64,000 bases of DNA from Brucella anthropi ATCC 49188 (GTDB taxonomy: Bacteria > Pseudomonadota > Alphaproteobacteria > Rhizobiales > Rhizobiaceae). The DNA is taken from positions 62,001 to 126,000 of the forward strand of contig NC_009669.1 of NCBI RefSeq assembly GCF_000017405.1, read 5' to 3'. Under the pieces are notes generated by a model. It ran no database searches. It saw only the letters and a list, made by a program, of their open reading frames with translations, and was not told the DNA's origin. Shown here in pieces: positions 1-8,897 of this stretch. Positions within the stretch are counted from its first letter, which is position 1. Each line of letters opens with the position of its first letter. A program made the position numbers and the translations under genes.

Positions 1-1
1 C

Positions 2-544
2 GCCTTGCGGGATCGAGCTATCCTGATGGTAGCCTTTGCTTCGGGCGGGCGCAGGCGAAGCGAAGTCGCCGGCTTGCGCATAGAACAGCTGGTCAAACAG
101 ACCCCTGTCACCGATGAGGGCGGTTCCCCCCTCCCCTCGCTCGGCATCCATCTCGGTCGCACCAAGACCAGTGGTGCCGATCAGGACGAAACCGTCTATC
201 TGACCGGCCGACCCGTCGAAGCCCTCACCCGCTGGCTGGAAGCAGCCAGGATCGACAAGGGCAGCGTGTTTCGAAAAGTCGATCGCTGGGGCAATGTGTC
301 GGCTCGCGCACTTGAACCGAGCGCCGTCAACCGGATCGTCAAACAGCGCGCGCAAATGGCAGGGCTGGATGCCACAGAATTCTCCGCCCACGGCCTGCGC
401 TCTGGCTATCTCACCGAAGCCGCCAATCGTGGCATTCCGTTGCCTGAAGCCATGGAACAATCGCGTCATCGCTCGGTGCAGCAGGCGTCCGATTATTACA
501 ATAACGCTACAAGAAGAAGCGGCAGCGCTGCCAGAATGCTATGA
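2..544 (+). CDS. tyrosine recombinase/integrase, C-terminal part (runs off the left edge)
   Basis: Catalytic domain of a phage-type integrase. Counting from the TTG at position 5, the catalytic signature is visible: an arginine in the GGRRRSE motif (Arg17), the HGLR box (H129 and R132), H155, and the nucleophile region SDYYN (Y164/Y165). The frame is open to the window edge, so the N-terminal arm and true start lie outside; the TTG is only the first possible start in view. The gene ends 10 bp before the convergent HNH gene. An integrase beside a defence operon fits a mobile genomic or plasmid island. The core motifs are intact, so there is no sign of inactivation in the visible part. Confidence 0.85.
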   Translation, partial: ALRDRAILMVAFASGGRRRSEVAGLRIEQLVKQTPVTDEGGSPLPSLGIHLGRTKTSGADQDETVYLTGRPVEALTRWLEAARIDKGSVFRKVDRWGNVSARALEPSAVNRIVKQRAQMAGLDATEFSAHGLRSGYLTEAANRGIPLPEAMEQSRHRSVQQASDYYNNATRRSGSAARML

Positions 545-553
545 AGAAAATGG

Positions 554-1285
554 CTACGGAATGGCTTCGTACGCAGTACTGATTTTGGTTCTAAGGACGT
601 CAGCAAGAATTGAAAATACTTGATTGGGATTATGGTAATGCATTTGCGCAAAAGCTCCAAAAGCCATTGATAGCGGTCCTTTTCGCGTGAGTAGCTTTTC
701 TACGGCAGCGCGATGCTCTACTCGGGTGAGAGCATTGAGTTGTAGACCCTGAATAGTCCTATAGCCTTTTAACGTTCGTCTTTGAAAGATGTAACCTTTC
801 TTGAGCACGATATGATTACTAAAAATGTCGAGATGTGGGTGGACCCACCGAAAGTCTGCTGCCGATGAAATTGCGACTGGTGGCAAGTTACTCGAGAGCA
901 CGGGACTTCTATTTACTTTAACGCCATCTCCTGAAATTTTCTTAGATCGTTTTTTAATTTTTTCGCAAAGCAGCTTATAAGTCCTCGCTTTCTGGCTGTT
1001 ACATGTAGAGCATGAGAGAGCCAGGTTCCGAATTTCGAAGGTAAAAGCGGGGTGAGCAGCTTTTTCAATTATATGTTCAAGATCGGTGTCACGGGGATCG
1101 CCAAGCGGTCGGCGACAATAGCAACACAAAGCGTGCTGACTACGCCTTAGCTCAGATTTTAGACTTAGCTTAAATGCAGTGACTATGCCTGCTCGACTAT
1201 CCCAGTTGAGCCCAGCAAATGATGCGAGCGATACTCCTTTTGCATAGGTTGGCGTGGGAACAATGCTTTCGAAGCCTATATTCAA
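554..1285 (-). CDS. HNH endonuclease, PtuB-like (Septu-type defence)
   Basis: 243-residue protein with an HNH/zinc-finger nuclease core near residues 54-105: a CCYC knuckle, the DLEH metal-binding histidine segment, then CSTCN followed by QK. This arrangement (CxxC, D-x-EH, NL-x-LSC-x-x-CN) is that of HNH proteins paired with OLD/RecF-like ATPases, as in the PtuB subunit of Septu. The start ATG overlaps the stop of the upstream ATPase gene in an ATGA junction, so the two are translationally coupled. It is the last gene of a minus-strand operon (AIPR nuclease, ATPase, HNH). Function is inferred from family and pairing: DNA cleavage gated by the ATPase. The rest of the protein is unremarkable. 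Confidence 0.75.
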   Translation of the reverse strand: MNIGFESIVPTPTYAKGVSLASFAGLNWDSRAGIVTAFKLSLKSELRRSQHALCCYCRRPLGDPRDTDLEHIIEKAAHPAFTFEIRNLALSCSTCNSQKARTYKLLCEKIKKRSKKISGDGVKVNRSPVLSSNLPPVAISSAADFRWVHPHLDIFSNHIVLKKGYIFQRRTLKGYRTIQGLQLNALTRVEHRAAVEKLLTRKGPLSMAFGAFAQMHYHNPNQVFSILADVLRTKISTAYEAIP

Positions 1286-2640
1286 TCTCGCAGAGCCCCC
1301 TCTAATAAAACATCAATTACAGGAATTAACGGGTCCGTATCCGACAATGCTTCGCGTAGTAGCCTTAGCTTCGGCAGAAGCACAATGAAATCAGTGCTGT
1401 TTATTAGATCGTGCTCGACCAAATTTACGGCTTTTTGAACCAAGTCAACTACATTGAGGTTCCGGCTCGAAGCGATGCCGAACTGATCGAAAAGAATACT
1501 ATCACTTGATGCGCCAAACTGGATCGGAGCCGCAGGCATGACATCCATAGGGATACTCAAATCGACGATCATGCTATCGGGTTTTGCAGAAGCTACAATG
1601 AGTGGCGAGTGTGTAGAAATAACGAGATGACCATCTTGCATTAATTCACACAACTCAAGGACCGTGCTCATGAAGTCTTGTTGCCACTGAGGATGAAGGC
1701 TGTTTTCCGGCTCATCAATCAGCACAATAGATTCCGTTGTAACTGAAAACCCTAACGCCAGAAGACTGGTTAGCATGTGGTATTCACCCGAACTAAGCTC
1801 GTAAGCCGAAAACGGTTCTTCGCCCGGACGCTGTACAAAGGCTCGATCGATAATGAGTATATCAAGCAATAACCCAAGCCTCACGGCGCGGTTCTCTGGA
1901 GTGTCAGTGACACTAAATTGATCCAACGTTGTTTGGAGAAATTTTCCTTTGCGCTCCGTTATTAGGGCGTTCAAGAAATTGAAATCGTCCCCAGAAAATT
2001 GGGCTACCACACTTTGAGCGGTAGCCTTAGATATGCCGCCTCGATTTTTCGTTTCTGCGTTTTCGTCCAGAGCTATGGCGAGGATTTCGTGCGGCGTTTT
2101 CGATGGAAACCGCTTACGGAATTTGGGATCGTAGCGGATATCTAGACTCAGCCTGGGAAGAAGCCCTGAAAATGAAAACGCCCTTTCGAAGAAAGGAAAT
2201 CGAAACCGCTCTTTCATCGCCGGGTTCAACGCGAAGATAACTGCAGTTTCCAGAGGAAGCTTTTTACTGAGTAGATTGGTCCCGGCGCGTTGGCCGATAT
2301 AATGATAGTTTGCCACGTCGTACTCTGTACGGCGCCCACCCTGCATCTTCACTGGAAATCTGTCAGCAACCGATCCCGAAAAGCAAATTACTGGAGTCGG
2401 CGTGGCTGCCTGATACTGGCCGCAAAACTGTACTCTCGTCCGATGGTCCGGCAGTATAAGCGCCGATACGAGATCCCGAAGCACCGAGCTCTTTTGTGAG
2501 CCGTTTTGACCAGTAAGCAGTGTCAATTCAAAGCTCGAACTTAGCTGACCAGCATTGAACCCTATTATCCGCTGATCGCCCGTGCGGTCGTAATATTTCA
2601 AACTCTGAATTTTTGGCATCTTCCCCGCCTCAGGTCTCAT
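1282..2640 (-). CDS. AAA/OLD-like ATPase, PtuA-like
   Basis: 452-residue ABC/SMC-type ATPase. The P-loop is at residues 44-52 (GQNGSQKSS), an ABC signature LSSGE lies near residue 277, and the Walker B IDEPENSLHP near 303-312 is followed by an H-loop STHSP. That order is typical of the single-chain RecF/OLD-like ATPases (AAA_21 type) that partner nucleases in defence systems such as Septu. The glycine normally preceding the P-loop lysine is a glutamine (codon CAA), which may alter nucleotide handling. A second possible start is Met8. It lies 86 bp downstream of the AIPR gene and overlaps the HNH gene by 4 bp. It probably senses phage DNA or the cell's state and licenses the nuclease; that role is inferred. 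Confidence 0.75.
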   Translation of the reverse strand: MRPEAGKMPKIQSLKYYDRTGDQRIIGFNAGQLSSSFELTLLTGQNGSQKSSVLRDLVSALILPDHRTRVQFCGQYQAATPTPVICFSGSVADRFPVKMQGGRRTEYDVANYHYIGQRAGTNLLSKKLPLETAVIFALNPAMKERFRFPFFERAFSFSGLLPRLSLDIRYDPKFRKRFPSKTPHEILAIALDENAETKNRGGISKATAQSVVAQFSGDDFNFLNALITERKGKFLQTTLDQFSVTDTPENRAVRLGLLLDILIIDRAFVQRPGEEPFSAYELSSGEYHMLTSLLALGFSVTTESIVLIDEPENSLHPQWQQDFMSTVLELCELMQDGHLVISTHSPLIVASAKPDSMIVDLSIPMDVMPAAPIQFGASSDSILFDQFGIASSRNLNVVDLVQKAVNLVEHDLINSTDFIVLLPKLRLLREALSDTDPLIPVIDVLLEGALRD

Positions 2641-2726
2641 CCATTCGAAGCCCTTAGTCCATCAAACTTAGCTTTTACTACCTGTTTGGTTTCGGAAAGA
2701 ACCTCACAGACTCTGACAATCGCACT

Positions 2727-3983
2727 TCAAAGTTCGAACAGACTCAGTTGGCGACCTTCAAGCTCTGCGATCAGCCTGTTCTTCGTTCGTGGACTACGGA
2801 ATAGCTGATATTGCGCTGCGCTTTTCGCTGTTGCACATGCGTTGGCGACCAAAGTAAGGGCATCAAATACTAGTTGTTTCGCGTCAGATCCGAACGGTAT
2901 GGGCAACTTCTTCTGAGTGCAGATAAGATGCGCCGCATAGAGTACAAACCAGTGTCCATATACTAAGTACTGCTGTTCGCCTGTAGACTCTATAGCGTCC
3001 CGCTGCTTTGCAACGTAGTCGTCACGCATATCTTCTATCAACCGATAGAGTTCAACAAGACGACATAGTTCCTCAATGGAATAATTCTCGTGAAAGATCC
3101 CTGCAAACCGCTCGCCAAAAATCTTATCGGAGTCCGCCTTAGCGCTATCCGGCTCCCCCAACGCGTATGAAAGTAGTATTTGGCCAAGCTTTAAGGCATC
3201 GAGACGGCGCCCGGGGTCCTTGTCGGCATGCATATTTCGTTTGCGTTCGAAATAATAACCTTGATTTAGAAAAGCTATCTCGAGCTTTTTGAGTATCGGA
3301 TGGTTAGCTCTCAGATCTCGAACTTGAATGCGAGCTTGACTGTTAGTCGCAACTGCTACGCGCTCCGCAATATCTCCTCTCGCCGTAGCGTAAACTCTGA
3401 CCATAATCACAATATTTTCGAATGCGTCTGGGGAACGATTGTAGGCTTCCAATAACGAATGCGAGGTTTGAGCACCATTGACGATCTGAAAATCTTCAAT
3501 CTTAATTACCGGGTTCGAATGACCCTTGTTATAGGCGTAATCTTTGCAGGTAATCGTTATGCCGTTGTTCAGATACCAAAACAGATGGCTATCCTCGGAC
3601 ACGGCTGTTTGGATAATATTGCTATTATAGCCGCCGGTTGACCCGAGAAAAATGCGCAGATTTTCGTCGAACAAATGTCGCTTGATGGATTTGCCATCTG
3701 ACGTTCGTATCATATCAACGAAAGAGCGTGCGTCCACGGATGCGATAACCCCGCGTATATCCCCGTCGCTCCGCTCAAATGCTTCCCTACCGATAACTTG
3801 CAGATACCCATTCTCACGTTCGCGACCGGTAGCGCCGATGTCCCTCATAATTTCGGCAGGACCGTATACTTCATAATCAACGCTAGGCATCGAATTAAGC
3901 GTACTATCGAGAATCGTCGTTGCCGAATGAGACAAGCCCTTCCCGTTGCTACAAAAAACAACCTTATAACGGCATATTACTCC
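2727..3983 (-). pseudogene. AIPR-family protein, 3' part of an IS-interrupted gene
   Basis: Codes for 418 residues that match the core of AIPR (abortive infection phage resistance) proteins: a FCSNGKG segment early, then IVNGAQTSHSL, VAVATNSQARI and RDLRANHPI further on. The frame also runs on into the IS element (to about 4160), but those 59 extra codons are IS sequence read backwards and not part of the protein. Joining residue 60 of that frame to the fragment at 5256-5667 across one copy of the CTCC target duplication gives a continuous 554-codon gene. As it stands the gene lacks its N-terminal nuclease region and its promoter, so it is probably inactive, and expression of the downstream ATPase and HNH genes may be affected. 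Confidence 0.8.
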
Positions 3984-4047
3984 TGACCTTGCCCCGTTGA
4001 AATAATCCATTTTGAAGTAAGCTCTGGCCCATTGAGAGGACCAGAGA

Positions 4048-4314
4048 ATGAAGCGCAACCGTTTCACAGACGAACAGATCATTGGCATCCTGAAGGAGCA
4101 CGAGGCGGGCACGCCTGTCTCGGAGCTTTGCCGCAAACACGGTGTCAGCGATGCGAGCATCTATAAATGGAAGGCCAAGTTCGGCGGGATGGACGTGTCT
4201 GAGGCCAAGCGGCTGAAGACGCTGGAGGACGAGAACACGAAACTGAAGCGGCTTCTGGCGGATGCGATGCTCGACAACGCCGCGTTGAAAGACCTTTTGG
4301 GAAAGAAGTGGTGA
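4048..4314 (+). CDS. IS3-family transposase OrfA
   Basis: 88-residue helix-turn-helix protein of the IS3 OrfA type: an N-terminal HTH ([17 protein letters not shown]) followed by a leucine-zipper-like helix ([25 protein letters not shown]). It binds the element's inverted repeats and, fused to OrfB by a -1 ribosomal frameshift, makes the full transposase. It overlaps orfB by 7 bp and is in the 0 frame relative to orfB at -1. The start is an ATG preceded by a weak AGAGGA motif. Confidence 0.93.
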   Translation: MKRNRFTDEQIIGILKEHEAGTPVSELCRKHGVSDASIYKWKAKFGGMDVSEAKRLKTLEDENTKLKRLLADAMLDNAALKDLLGKKW

Positions 4315-5237
4315 CGCCCGCAGCCCAGCGGAACGCTATCGCGCATCTGATGAACCAACATCGGATGAGCGAACGGCGGGCGTGTAAAGCCATCGGTGTT
4401 TGCCGGATGACAGTTCGTTACGAAAGCAGCCGCATCGACGACCATGACCTTCGCGAGCGAATGAAGGCGTTGGCGCATGAACGCCGCCGCTTTGGCTACC
4501 GACGCATTCATGTCCTACTCAGACGCGAGGGGCACCTTGTGAACCACAAGAGGCTCTTCCGGCTCTATCGGGAGGAAAAGCTGATGGTGCGCAAGCGCGG
4601 CGGTCGCAAGCGAGCGATCGGCACACGAGCACCGATGCTGGTTCCGATGACAGCCAATGATCGTTGGTCACTGGACTTCGTGTCGGATCAACTCACCGAT
4701 GGACGCAGGTTCCGGATTCTGACGGTCGTCGACGATTGCACCAGGGAATGCCTGGCACTCGTCGCCGATACATCGCTTTCCGGTCTGCGCGTTGCCCGCG
4801 AGCTTGACCGGATCATCGAGGAGCGCGGCAAACCGAAAATGATCGTCAGTGACAACGGCAGCGAGTTCACCAGCAACGCGATCCTGCAATGGACGGACAA
4901 GACTAAGGTGGATTGGCACTACATTGCGCCTGGCAAACCCATTCAGAACGCTTTCATCGAAAGCTTCAATGGACGGCTGCGAGACGAGTTCTTGAATGAA
5001 ACCCTCTTCTCGTCACTGACCCATGCTCGATCAGCGCTTTCAAACTGGCGCGGCGATTACAACGATCACCGTCCACATTCTGGCCTCGGCTGGCTGACAC
5101 CTGCCGAGTTCGCTCAGACCATCAACCCGCGACGTGATGCGGTGCTGCGCAGCCGAAATGGCTCCGCACCGCAACCCGCCGCTACCGCCCCAAATACAGC
5201 AACCCAAAACCGCTGGAGCGAACTCAAAACTGGATAA
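4308..5237 (+). CDS. IS3-family transposase OrfB (DDE integrase domain)
   Basis: 309 residues with an N-terminal HTH_21-like region ([12 protein letters not shown]) and an rve integrase core. The catalytic triad is visible as the Asp in WSLDFVSD, the Asp in IVSDNGSEF and the Glu in [13 protein letters not shown]. The GTG at 4308 is only the formal start; in this family the product is normally made as an OrfAB fusion by frameshifting in the overlap. Length and motifs are intact, so the enzyme is probably active. Confidence 0.93.
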   Translation: MVTPAAQRNAIAHLMNQHRMSERRACKAIGVCRMTVRYESSRIDDHDLRERMKALAHERRRFGYRRIHVLLRREGHLVNHKRLFRLYREEKLMVRKRGGRKRAIGTRAPMLVPMTANDRWSLDFVSDQLTDGRRFRILTVVDDCTRECLALVADTSLSGLRVARELDRIIEERGKPKMIVSDNGSEFTSNAILQWTDKTKVDWHYIAPGKPIQNAFIESFNGRLRDEFLNETLFSSLTHARSALSNWRGDYNDHRPHSGLGWLTPAEFAQTINPRRDAVLRSRNGSAPQPAATAPNTATQNRWSELKTG

Positions 5238-5255
5238 AACTTGGGGGCAAGGTCA

Positions 5256-5667
5256 CTCCAGTGCGGTGAAGCTGCCAGATTCGCGAAACAGCCTCGGCAA
5301 GTTGAAGGTTCCCCGTTTTCGTAAGCCTTTCTTCTCTGCCAAAGAGACAATGCAGAAATGACCCAATTTTAAGAACCTCCGCGTCATTGATTGTTCGGTC
5401 CGTGGAGTCGAGAGATGTCCTGTGCTTTGATTGAAAGACCAGAACTTCAGCGTGATCCTCTCTCTCAAGAATTTCAATTGCATCGACCCCGAGATCGTTT
5501 CCTCCATCGACAATCATCTCAGGATAATCGGAAGATCGATCCGGAAAAAACTGCTCCAGCACCAGATAAAGAAATGCGAGAGACTGTTTTGAAAGCGCAT
5601 ATCTTGCCTTCGCAGCCGACACTCTGGCTTCGACAATATCCCACTCGACTAAAGAAACAGCCGGCAT
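5256..5667 (-). pseudogene. AIPR-family protein, 5' part with PD-(D/E)XK-like nuclease motif
   Basis: First 137 codons of the interrupted AIPR gene (the frame then reads into the IS and stops at 5224). Residues 50-82 carry a restriction-nuclease-like pattern: GGNDLGVDAI with Asp62, then a beta strand ending in QSK (Gln79 and Lys81), resembling the D-(Q/E)xK site of Mrr-type nucleases. The frame meets the 3' fragment exactly: codon boundaries at 5259 and 3983 coincide on either side of the 4-bp duplication. The start is the only good Met upstream. The promoter should lie between 5668 and about 5800. Confidence 0.78.
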
Positions 5668-5926
5668 TCAGACCACCCCATATACCCCTACATGAATGCT
5701 CCAAGTTAGTTGGGACGAACACGCAAGTGGAAGCAACATTCTGAGGCACTACCGTCTTATCAACACTAAAGTACACCTCAGAACTGCCCCACCGAACTGC
5801 CAACTTGGGTTGGGATCATAAACTCGTGCGACAACCTTATCGTTCTTGACTATTCGTCAAAACGACCACCCATGGATCAAAAGACAGCAGCGCAGCGTTA
5901 TTCTCCTCCAGCCACAGGAGGTGAAA

Positions 5927-6235
5927 ATGAACGTAGCCAATCTGCAGATCGAAGGACTTTGCATGGCAATTAGTGCCATCAACCATGCCTTGGTTGAAAA
6001 AGGCATGCTCACGCAATTAGAGCTAAACAGAGCACTTAAGAATGCCGAAGCGATAGCGCGAAGCGACGAACGTTTTGTAGAGGACCTCAATCCTTCAAGC
6101 CGTGATGCTGTCTGCTTCCCTATCCGAATTCTCGAGGCCGCGAATAAGGAAACAACTCCGCGATCCAGCAAATTTTTTTCCGAGCTTGCCCGAATGGTTG
6201 GAGAAACCAAAGAGCCGTACAACGATATGTATTAA
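5927..6235 (+). CDS. hypothetical protein, 102 aa
   Basis: Unrecognised, mostly helical, acidic-to-neutral 102-residue protein. ATG 5927 is chosen over the frame's earlier start at 5846 because a strong ribosome binding site (ACAGGAGGTG) ends 4 bp before it. It sits alone between the defence operon and the repABC promoter region, facing repA. No membrane segment, signal peptide or catalytic motif is visible. The lone position and good translation signal suggest a real gene. No function is proposed. Confidence 0.6.
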   Translation: MNVANLQIEGLCMAISAINHALVEKGMLTQLELNRALKNAEAIARSDERFVEDLNPSSRDAVCFPIRILEAANKETTPRSSKFFSELARMVGETKEPYNDMY

Positions 6236-6327
6236 GCTCACACGGAACTTTATGCTCAGTCTCACGTCTTTATGCCCTGCATTATGGAGACTGCAAGAGG
6301 GGAGGGGCGCAACGCTCGAGGAATAAA

Positions 6328-6343
6328 GTTCCCCGCGGGGAAC
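6328..6343. promoter_or_regulatory. parS centromere site 1
   Basis: Perfect 16-bp palindrome GTTCCCCGCGGGGAAC, which fits the repABC parS pattern GTTnnnnGCnnnnAAC bound by RepB. An identical copy lies 101 bp downstream. Confidence 0.9.
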
Positions 6344-6428
6344 CATAAAGCACTTATGCAATGTATAAGACGAAGCCGTGGGCCGTCACCGCGCCTCCTC
6401 AGGCTCCAAAATACAAAATTTTTCAACA

Positions 6429-6444
6429 GTTCCCCGCGGGGAAC
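6429..6444. promoter_or_regulatory. parS centromere site 2
   Basis: Second perfect copy of GTTCCCCGCGGGGAAC, 120 bp before the repA start. Two identical sites upstream of repA should nucleate the RepB partition complex and probably help repress the operon. Confidence 0.9.
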
Positions 6445-6563
6445 TCCCTCTTTTCTCACCACCCGAATCGGATTAGTTTGAAGTTGCGCAAAAAGTTCGC
6501 ACTTTTGTATTTTTGCGAAACTACATTTGGTTTTACCATTCGTTAACTCTAGTGGCGTCTAAT

Positions 6564-7766
6564 ATGCTCCAATTCAATGAGGATAAAATCGTGAATCGCC
6601 ACCTGAGCAGTCTTCAGTTTATGCAGGATTTTTCGGGCAAGCTCGAAAGCGCTCTGCAGAATCTTTCAATCGCTCAATATCCGCCAGATGCCCGTCGAGA
6701 GATGCGTAAATTTTCGTCGACGGAAGTCGCAGCATTGCTCGATGTCTCGGAAGCTTATATCCGCCAAGTCGTTCAAAAAGATATAGGTCCGACGCCAGAG
6801 GTAACATCCAATGGGCGCCGCCTTTATACGTTGGAACAAGTCCTTGAACTCAGAATGATGCTTGCGTCGAAGGGACGTAAGAAATGGATGAACCCACGAC
6901 GCACCGGAGACGAAGCTTGCCATATAATTGCAGTTACGAATTTTAAAGGCGGGTCGAGCAAGACGTCGACGACGATTCATTTAGCGCATTATCTCGCGTT
7001 GAAGGGCTATCGCGTTCTCGCTGTGGACCTTGACCCGCAAGCCTCATTGACCAGCTTACACGGTACGCTTCCCAATTTTGATCCACGGGTTGATGATACT
7101 CTGTACGCGGCGATCCAGTTTGAGAATCCCCGGCCCACTAAAGAATTGATCCATCAGACGCATATTCCGGGACTGGATGTAATTTGCGCGGGATTGGAAC
7201 TGACAGAATTTGAAACTGCAGTAGCGCTCCAGATGCGCAAAAGCGGCACCAACTTCCTCCTTCGTGTATCGCAAGCGTTGGATCAGGTCTCAGACGACTA
7301 CGACGTTATCCTGATGGATTCAGCGCCATCCCTAAACTTCTTGACGCTTGCGTCGCTTACGGCCGCTACGGGTGTGATAATTCCTGTACCTGCTCATATG
7401 CTCGATGTTGACGCTACCGGAAAGTTTCTCGAGCTCGCTGCGTCGTATATGCAGGTGTTGAATGATGCCGGAGCCGAAGTTGATTGGGATTTTGCAAAGT
7501 TCATCATAACCAAATTTGAAGCAAACGATCACCCGCAAGCTAATATGACCGCTCTTATGCGACAGGTTTTTGGCGAGGACCTCTTGCTGAATATGGTTAT
7601 GAAATCGACAGCGGTAGCAGATGCACTCACGTGGAAGCAAAGCCTGTATGAAGTGCAGCGATCCCGTTTCTCAGCGCCCAAAACGTATGACAGGGCGATG
7701 GAATCACTCAACGCTGTGAACGATGAAATCGAAAAGCTGCTTTGGACAGCATGGGGCAGAGAATGA
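6564..7766 (+). CDS. repA: plasmid partition ATPase RepA
   Basis: ParA-family ATPase of the repABC operon. It has an N-terminal DNA-binding region (SSTEVAALLDVSEAYIRQV), a deviant Walker A FKGGSSKTST, AVDLDPQASLT (A' motif) and LMDSAPS (Walker B). ATG 6564 gives 400 residues, the usual RepA length. An upstream in-frame TTG at 6513 would add 17 residues, but it has no good ribosome binding site and lies in the AT-rich promoter. RepA segregates the plasmid with RepB and represses the operon. Its stop overlaps repB in an ATGA. Confidence 0.95.
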   Translation: MLQFNEDKIVNRHLSSLQFMQDFSGKLESALQNLSIAQYPPDARREMRKFSSTEVAALLDVSEAYIRQVVQKDIGPTPEVTSNGRRLYTLEQVLELRMMLASKGRKKWMNPRRTGDEACHIIAVTNFKGGSSKTSTTIHLAHYLALKGYRVLAVDLDPQASLTSLHGTLPNFDPRVDDTLYAAIQFENPRPTKELIHQTHIPGLDVICAGLELTEFETAVALQMRKSGTNFLLRVSQALDQVSDDYDVILMDSAPSLNFLTLASLTAATGVIIPVPAHMLDVDATGKFLELAASYMQVLNDAGAEVDWDFAKFIITKFEANDHPQANMTALMRQVFGEDLLLNMVMKSTAVADALTWKQSLYEVQRSRFSAPKTYDRAMESLNAVNDEIEKLLWTAWGRE

Positions 7767-8743
7767 GCCGGAAAGATTCCCGATCCATCTTCGCAAACCT
7801 TGTGAAGCCGCAAGAGCAAACTGGCGACATGACGCCAGCAGCTTCGCCATCGCCTCATCTTCGAAAAGTGGCGGCTGGGCTTCGCCAGCTTCACGAACGC
7901 GAGGAGACGTTCGCGAAAATTCTGAAGGACGGCGATCACATCATTGACATTGACGTTAATGATATTGCTCCGTCGCCGATTCAAGATCGCTTTGATGGCT
8001 CTTATGAAGAGTCAGCGATAGCAGAGATCGTTGAGTCAATGCGAGAACGAGGACAGATCGTTCCTGGTCTAGTCCGTCCGTTGGACGATGGAACACACCA
8101 TTATCAGATCGTGTTTGGCCGCCGTCGCTGGAATGCAGCAAAGCAATTGGGGTTGCCCTTCCGTGCCGTTATCAAGGAACTTACTGACGAACAGGCAATT
8201 GTCTTTCAGGGTGAGGAGAACACTAATCGAGAAGACCTCAGCTTTTTGGAAAAATGTCTTTTTGCGCATGAACAGGAAGCAGCAGGTTTTCGGCGTGATG
8301 TCATTTGCGCCTCGTTATCAACGACAAAGTCACATCTGTCTGAGATGCTACGCATCACGACTACTGTTCCGAAGTCTACATTGCTTCTAATCGGAAGGGC
8401 GCCTGACACAGGACGCAGACGTTGGCTCGAGTTTTGCGAACTGTGGAACGCACGATCCAATGCCCAGCTTCTAGTTCAGCAGGCGTTGACAAGCTCGCCG
8501 TCGGATCGTTTTCAAGCCGCTGTCGCTGCTTTGAAACAACCCGATCTGACGCAAGCAACACAGGAATCTAAAGTACAGCGTGAAATCCGAGCAAACGGCG
8601 AACTGCTGGCAACGATTGCTCGGTCCAAGGCCGGTTCACGGCTAAGTTTTCAGAAAAATGTTCCTCAAGGGTTCGTTGACTTTCTTGCGGAACGAATGCC
8701 CGAGCTGCATGCGCAGTATCTAATAGACGAAAAAGAAGGATAA
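7763..8743 (+). CDS. repB: plasmid partition protein RepB
   Basis: 326-residue ParB-family centromere-binding protein. It shows the N-terminal SRKDSRSIFANL segment that contacts RepA, the ParB arginine patch (GRRRWNAAKQL near residues 112-122), an ENTNREDLSFLEK region, and an HTH (ICASLSTTKSHLSEMLRI). ATG 7763 overlaps the repA stop by 4 bp, indicating translational coupling. A TTG further upstream at 7742 is in frame but unlikely. RepB binds the two parS palindromes upstream of repA. Confidence 0.95.
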   Translation: MSRKDSRSIFANLVKPQEQTGDMTPAASPSPHLRKVAAGLRQLHEREETFAKILKDGDHIIDIDVNDIAPSPIQDRFDGSYEESAIAEIVESMRERGQIVPGLVRPLDDGTHHYQIVFGRRRWNAAKQLGLPFRAVIKELTDEQAIVFQGEENTNREDLSFLEKCLFAHEQEAAGFRRDVICASLSTTKSHLSEMLRITTTVPKSTLLLIGRAPDTGRRRWLEFCELWNARSNAQLLVQQALTSSPSDRFQAAVAALKQPDLTQATQESKVQREIRANGELLATIARSKAGSRLSFQKNVPQGFVDFLAERMPELHAQYLIDEKEG

Positions 8744-8750
8744 CGACCAA

Positions 8751-8803
8751 AAGAAAAAGGCCCCCAAAACGTCGCCGTCGTGGAAGCCTCTCTCGGATGT
8801 GGT
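8751..8803 (-). ncRNA. counter-transcribed RNA (inc-alpha) of the repABC locus
   Basis: In the repB-repC gap the minus strand carries TTGACA (8838-8833), a 17-bp spacer, GATTCT (8815-8810), and then a short transcript ending in a stem formed by 8789-8782 and 8765-8758, followed by a T-rich tail. A roughly 50-nt antisense RNA ending in a terminator is the known copy-number and incompatibility factor of repABC plasmids. The same promoter architecture recurs upstream of the second repC (13154-13214). The 5' end is estimated from promoter spacing. Confidence 0.7.
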
Positions 8804-8897
8804 AATCAGAGAATCGCATTTCCATGAATCAGTGTCAAGAGTCGTAAGCGTCTTTTTGGCGGGTGGATTTCTTTTGCCTTTTGAAAGGTGAGAGGGA

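Larger units (their letters stand above)
3984..5255 (+). mobile_element. IS3-family element, IS407 group, 1,272 bp
   Basis: Both ends are readable. The left end starts TGACCTTGCCCC and the right end finishes GGGGCAAGGTCA, forming terminal inverted repeats that also share ATCCA further in. The 4-bp flanks are identical, CTCC at 3980-3983 and 5256-5259, the duplication length expected for the IS407 group. The two overlapping transposase frames lie inside. The element sits in the AIPR gene in antisense orientation. Clean ends, an intact target duplication and intact transposase frames point to a recent, still functional insertion. Confidence 0.93.
6236..6563 (+). promoter_or_regulatory. repABC upstream control and partition region
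   Basis: 328 bp without a convincing gene, containing both parS palindromes and the AT-rich stretch immediately before repA (about 6470-6560). In repABC plasmids the RepA/RepB-repressed promoter lies in this position. I could not assign unambiguous -35/-10 boxes by eye. Confidence 0.55.

Noticed and set aside
4145..4511. Minus-strand frames inside the IS3 element
   Set aside because: Opposite-strand shadows of OrfA/OrfB.
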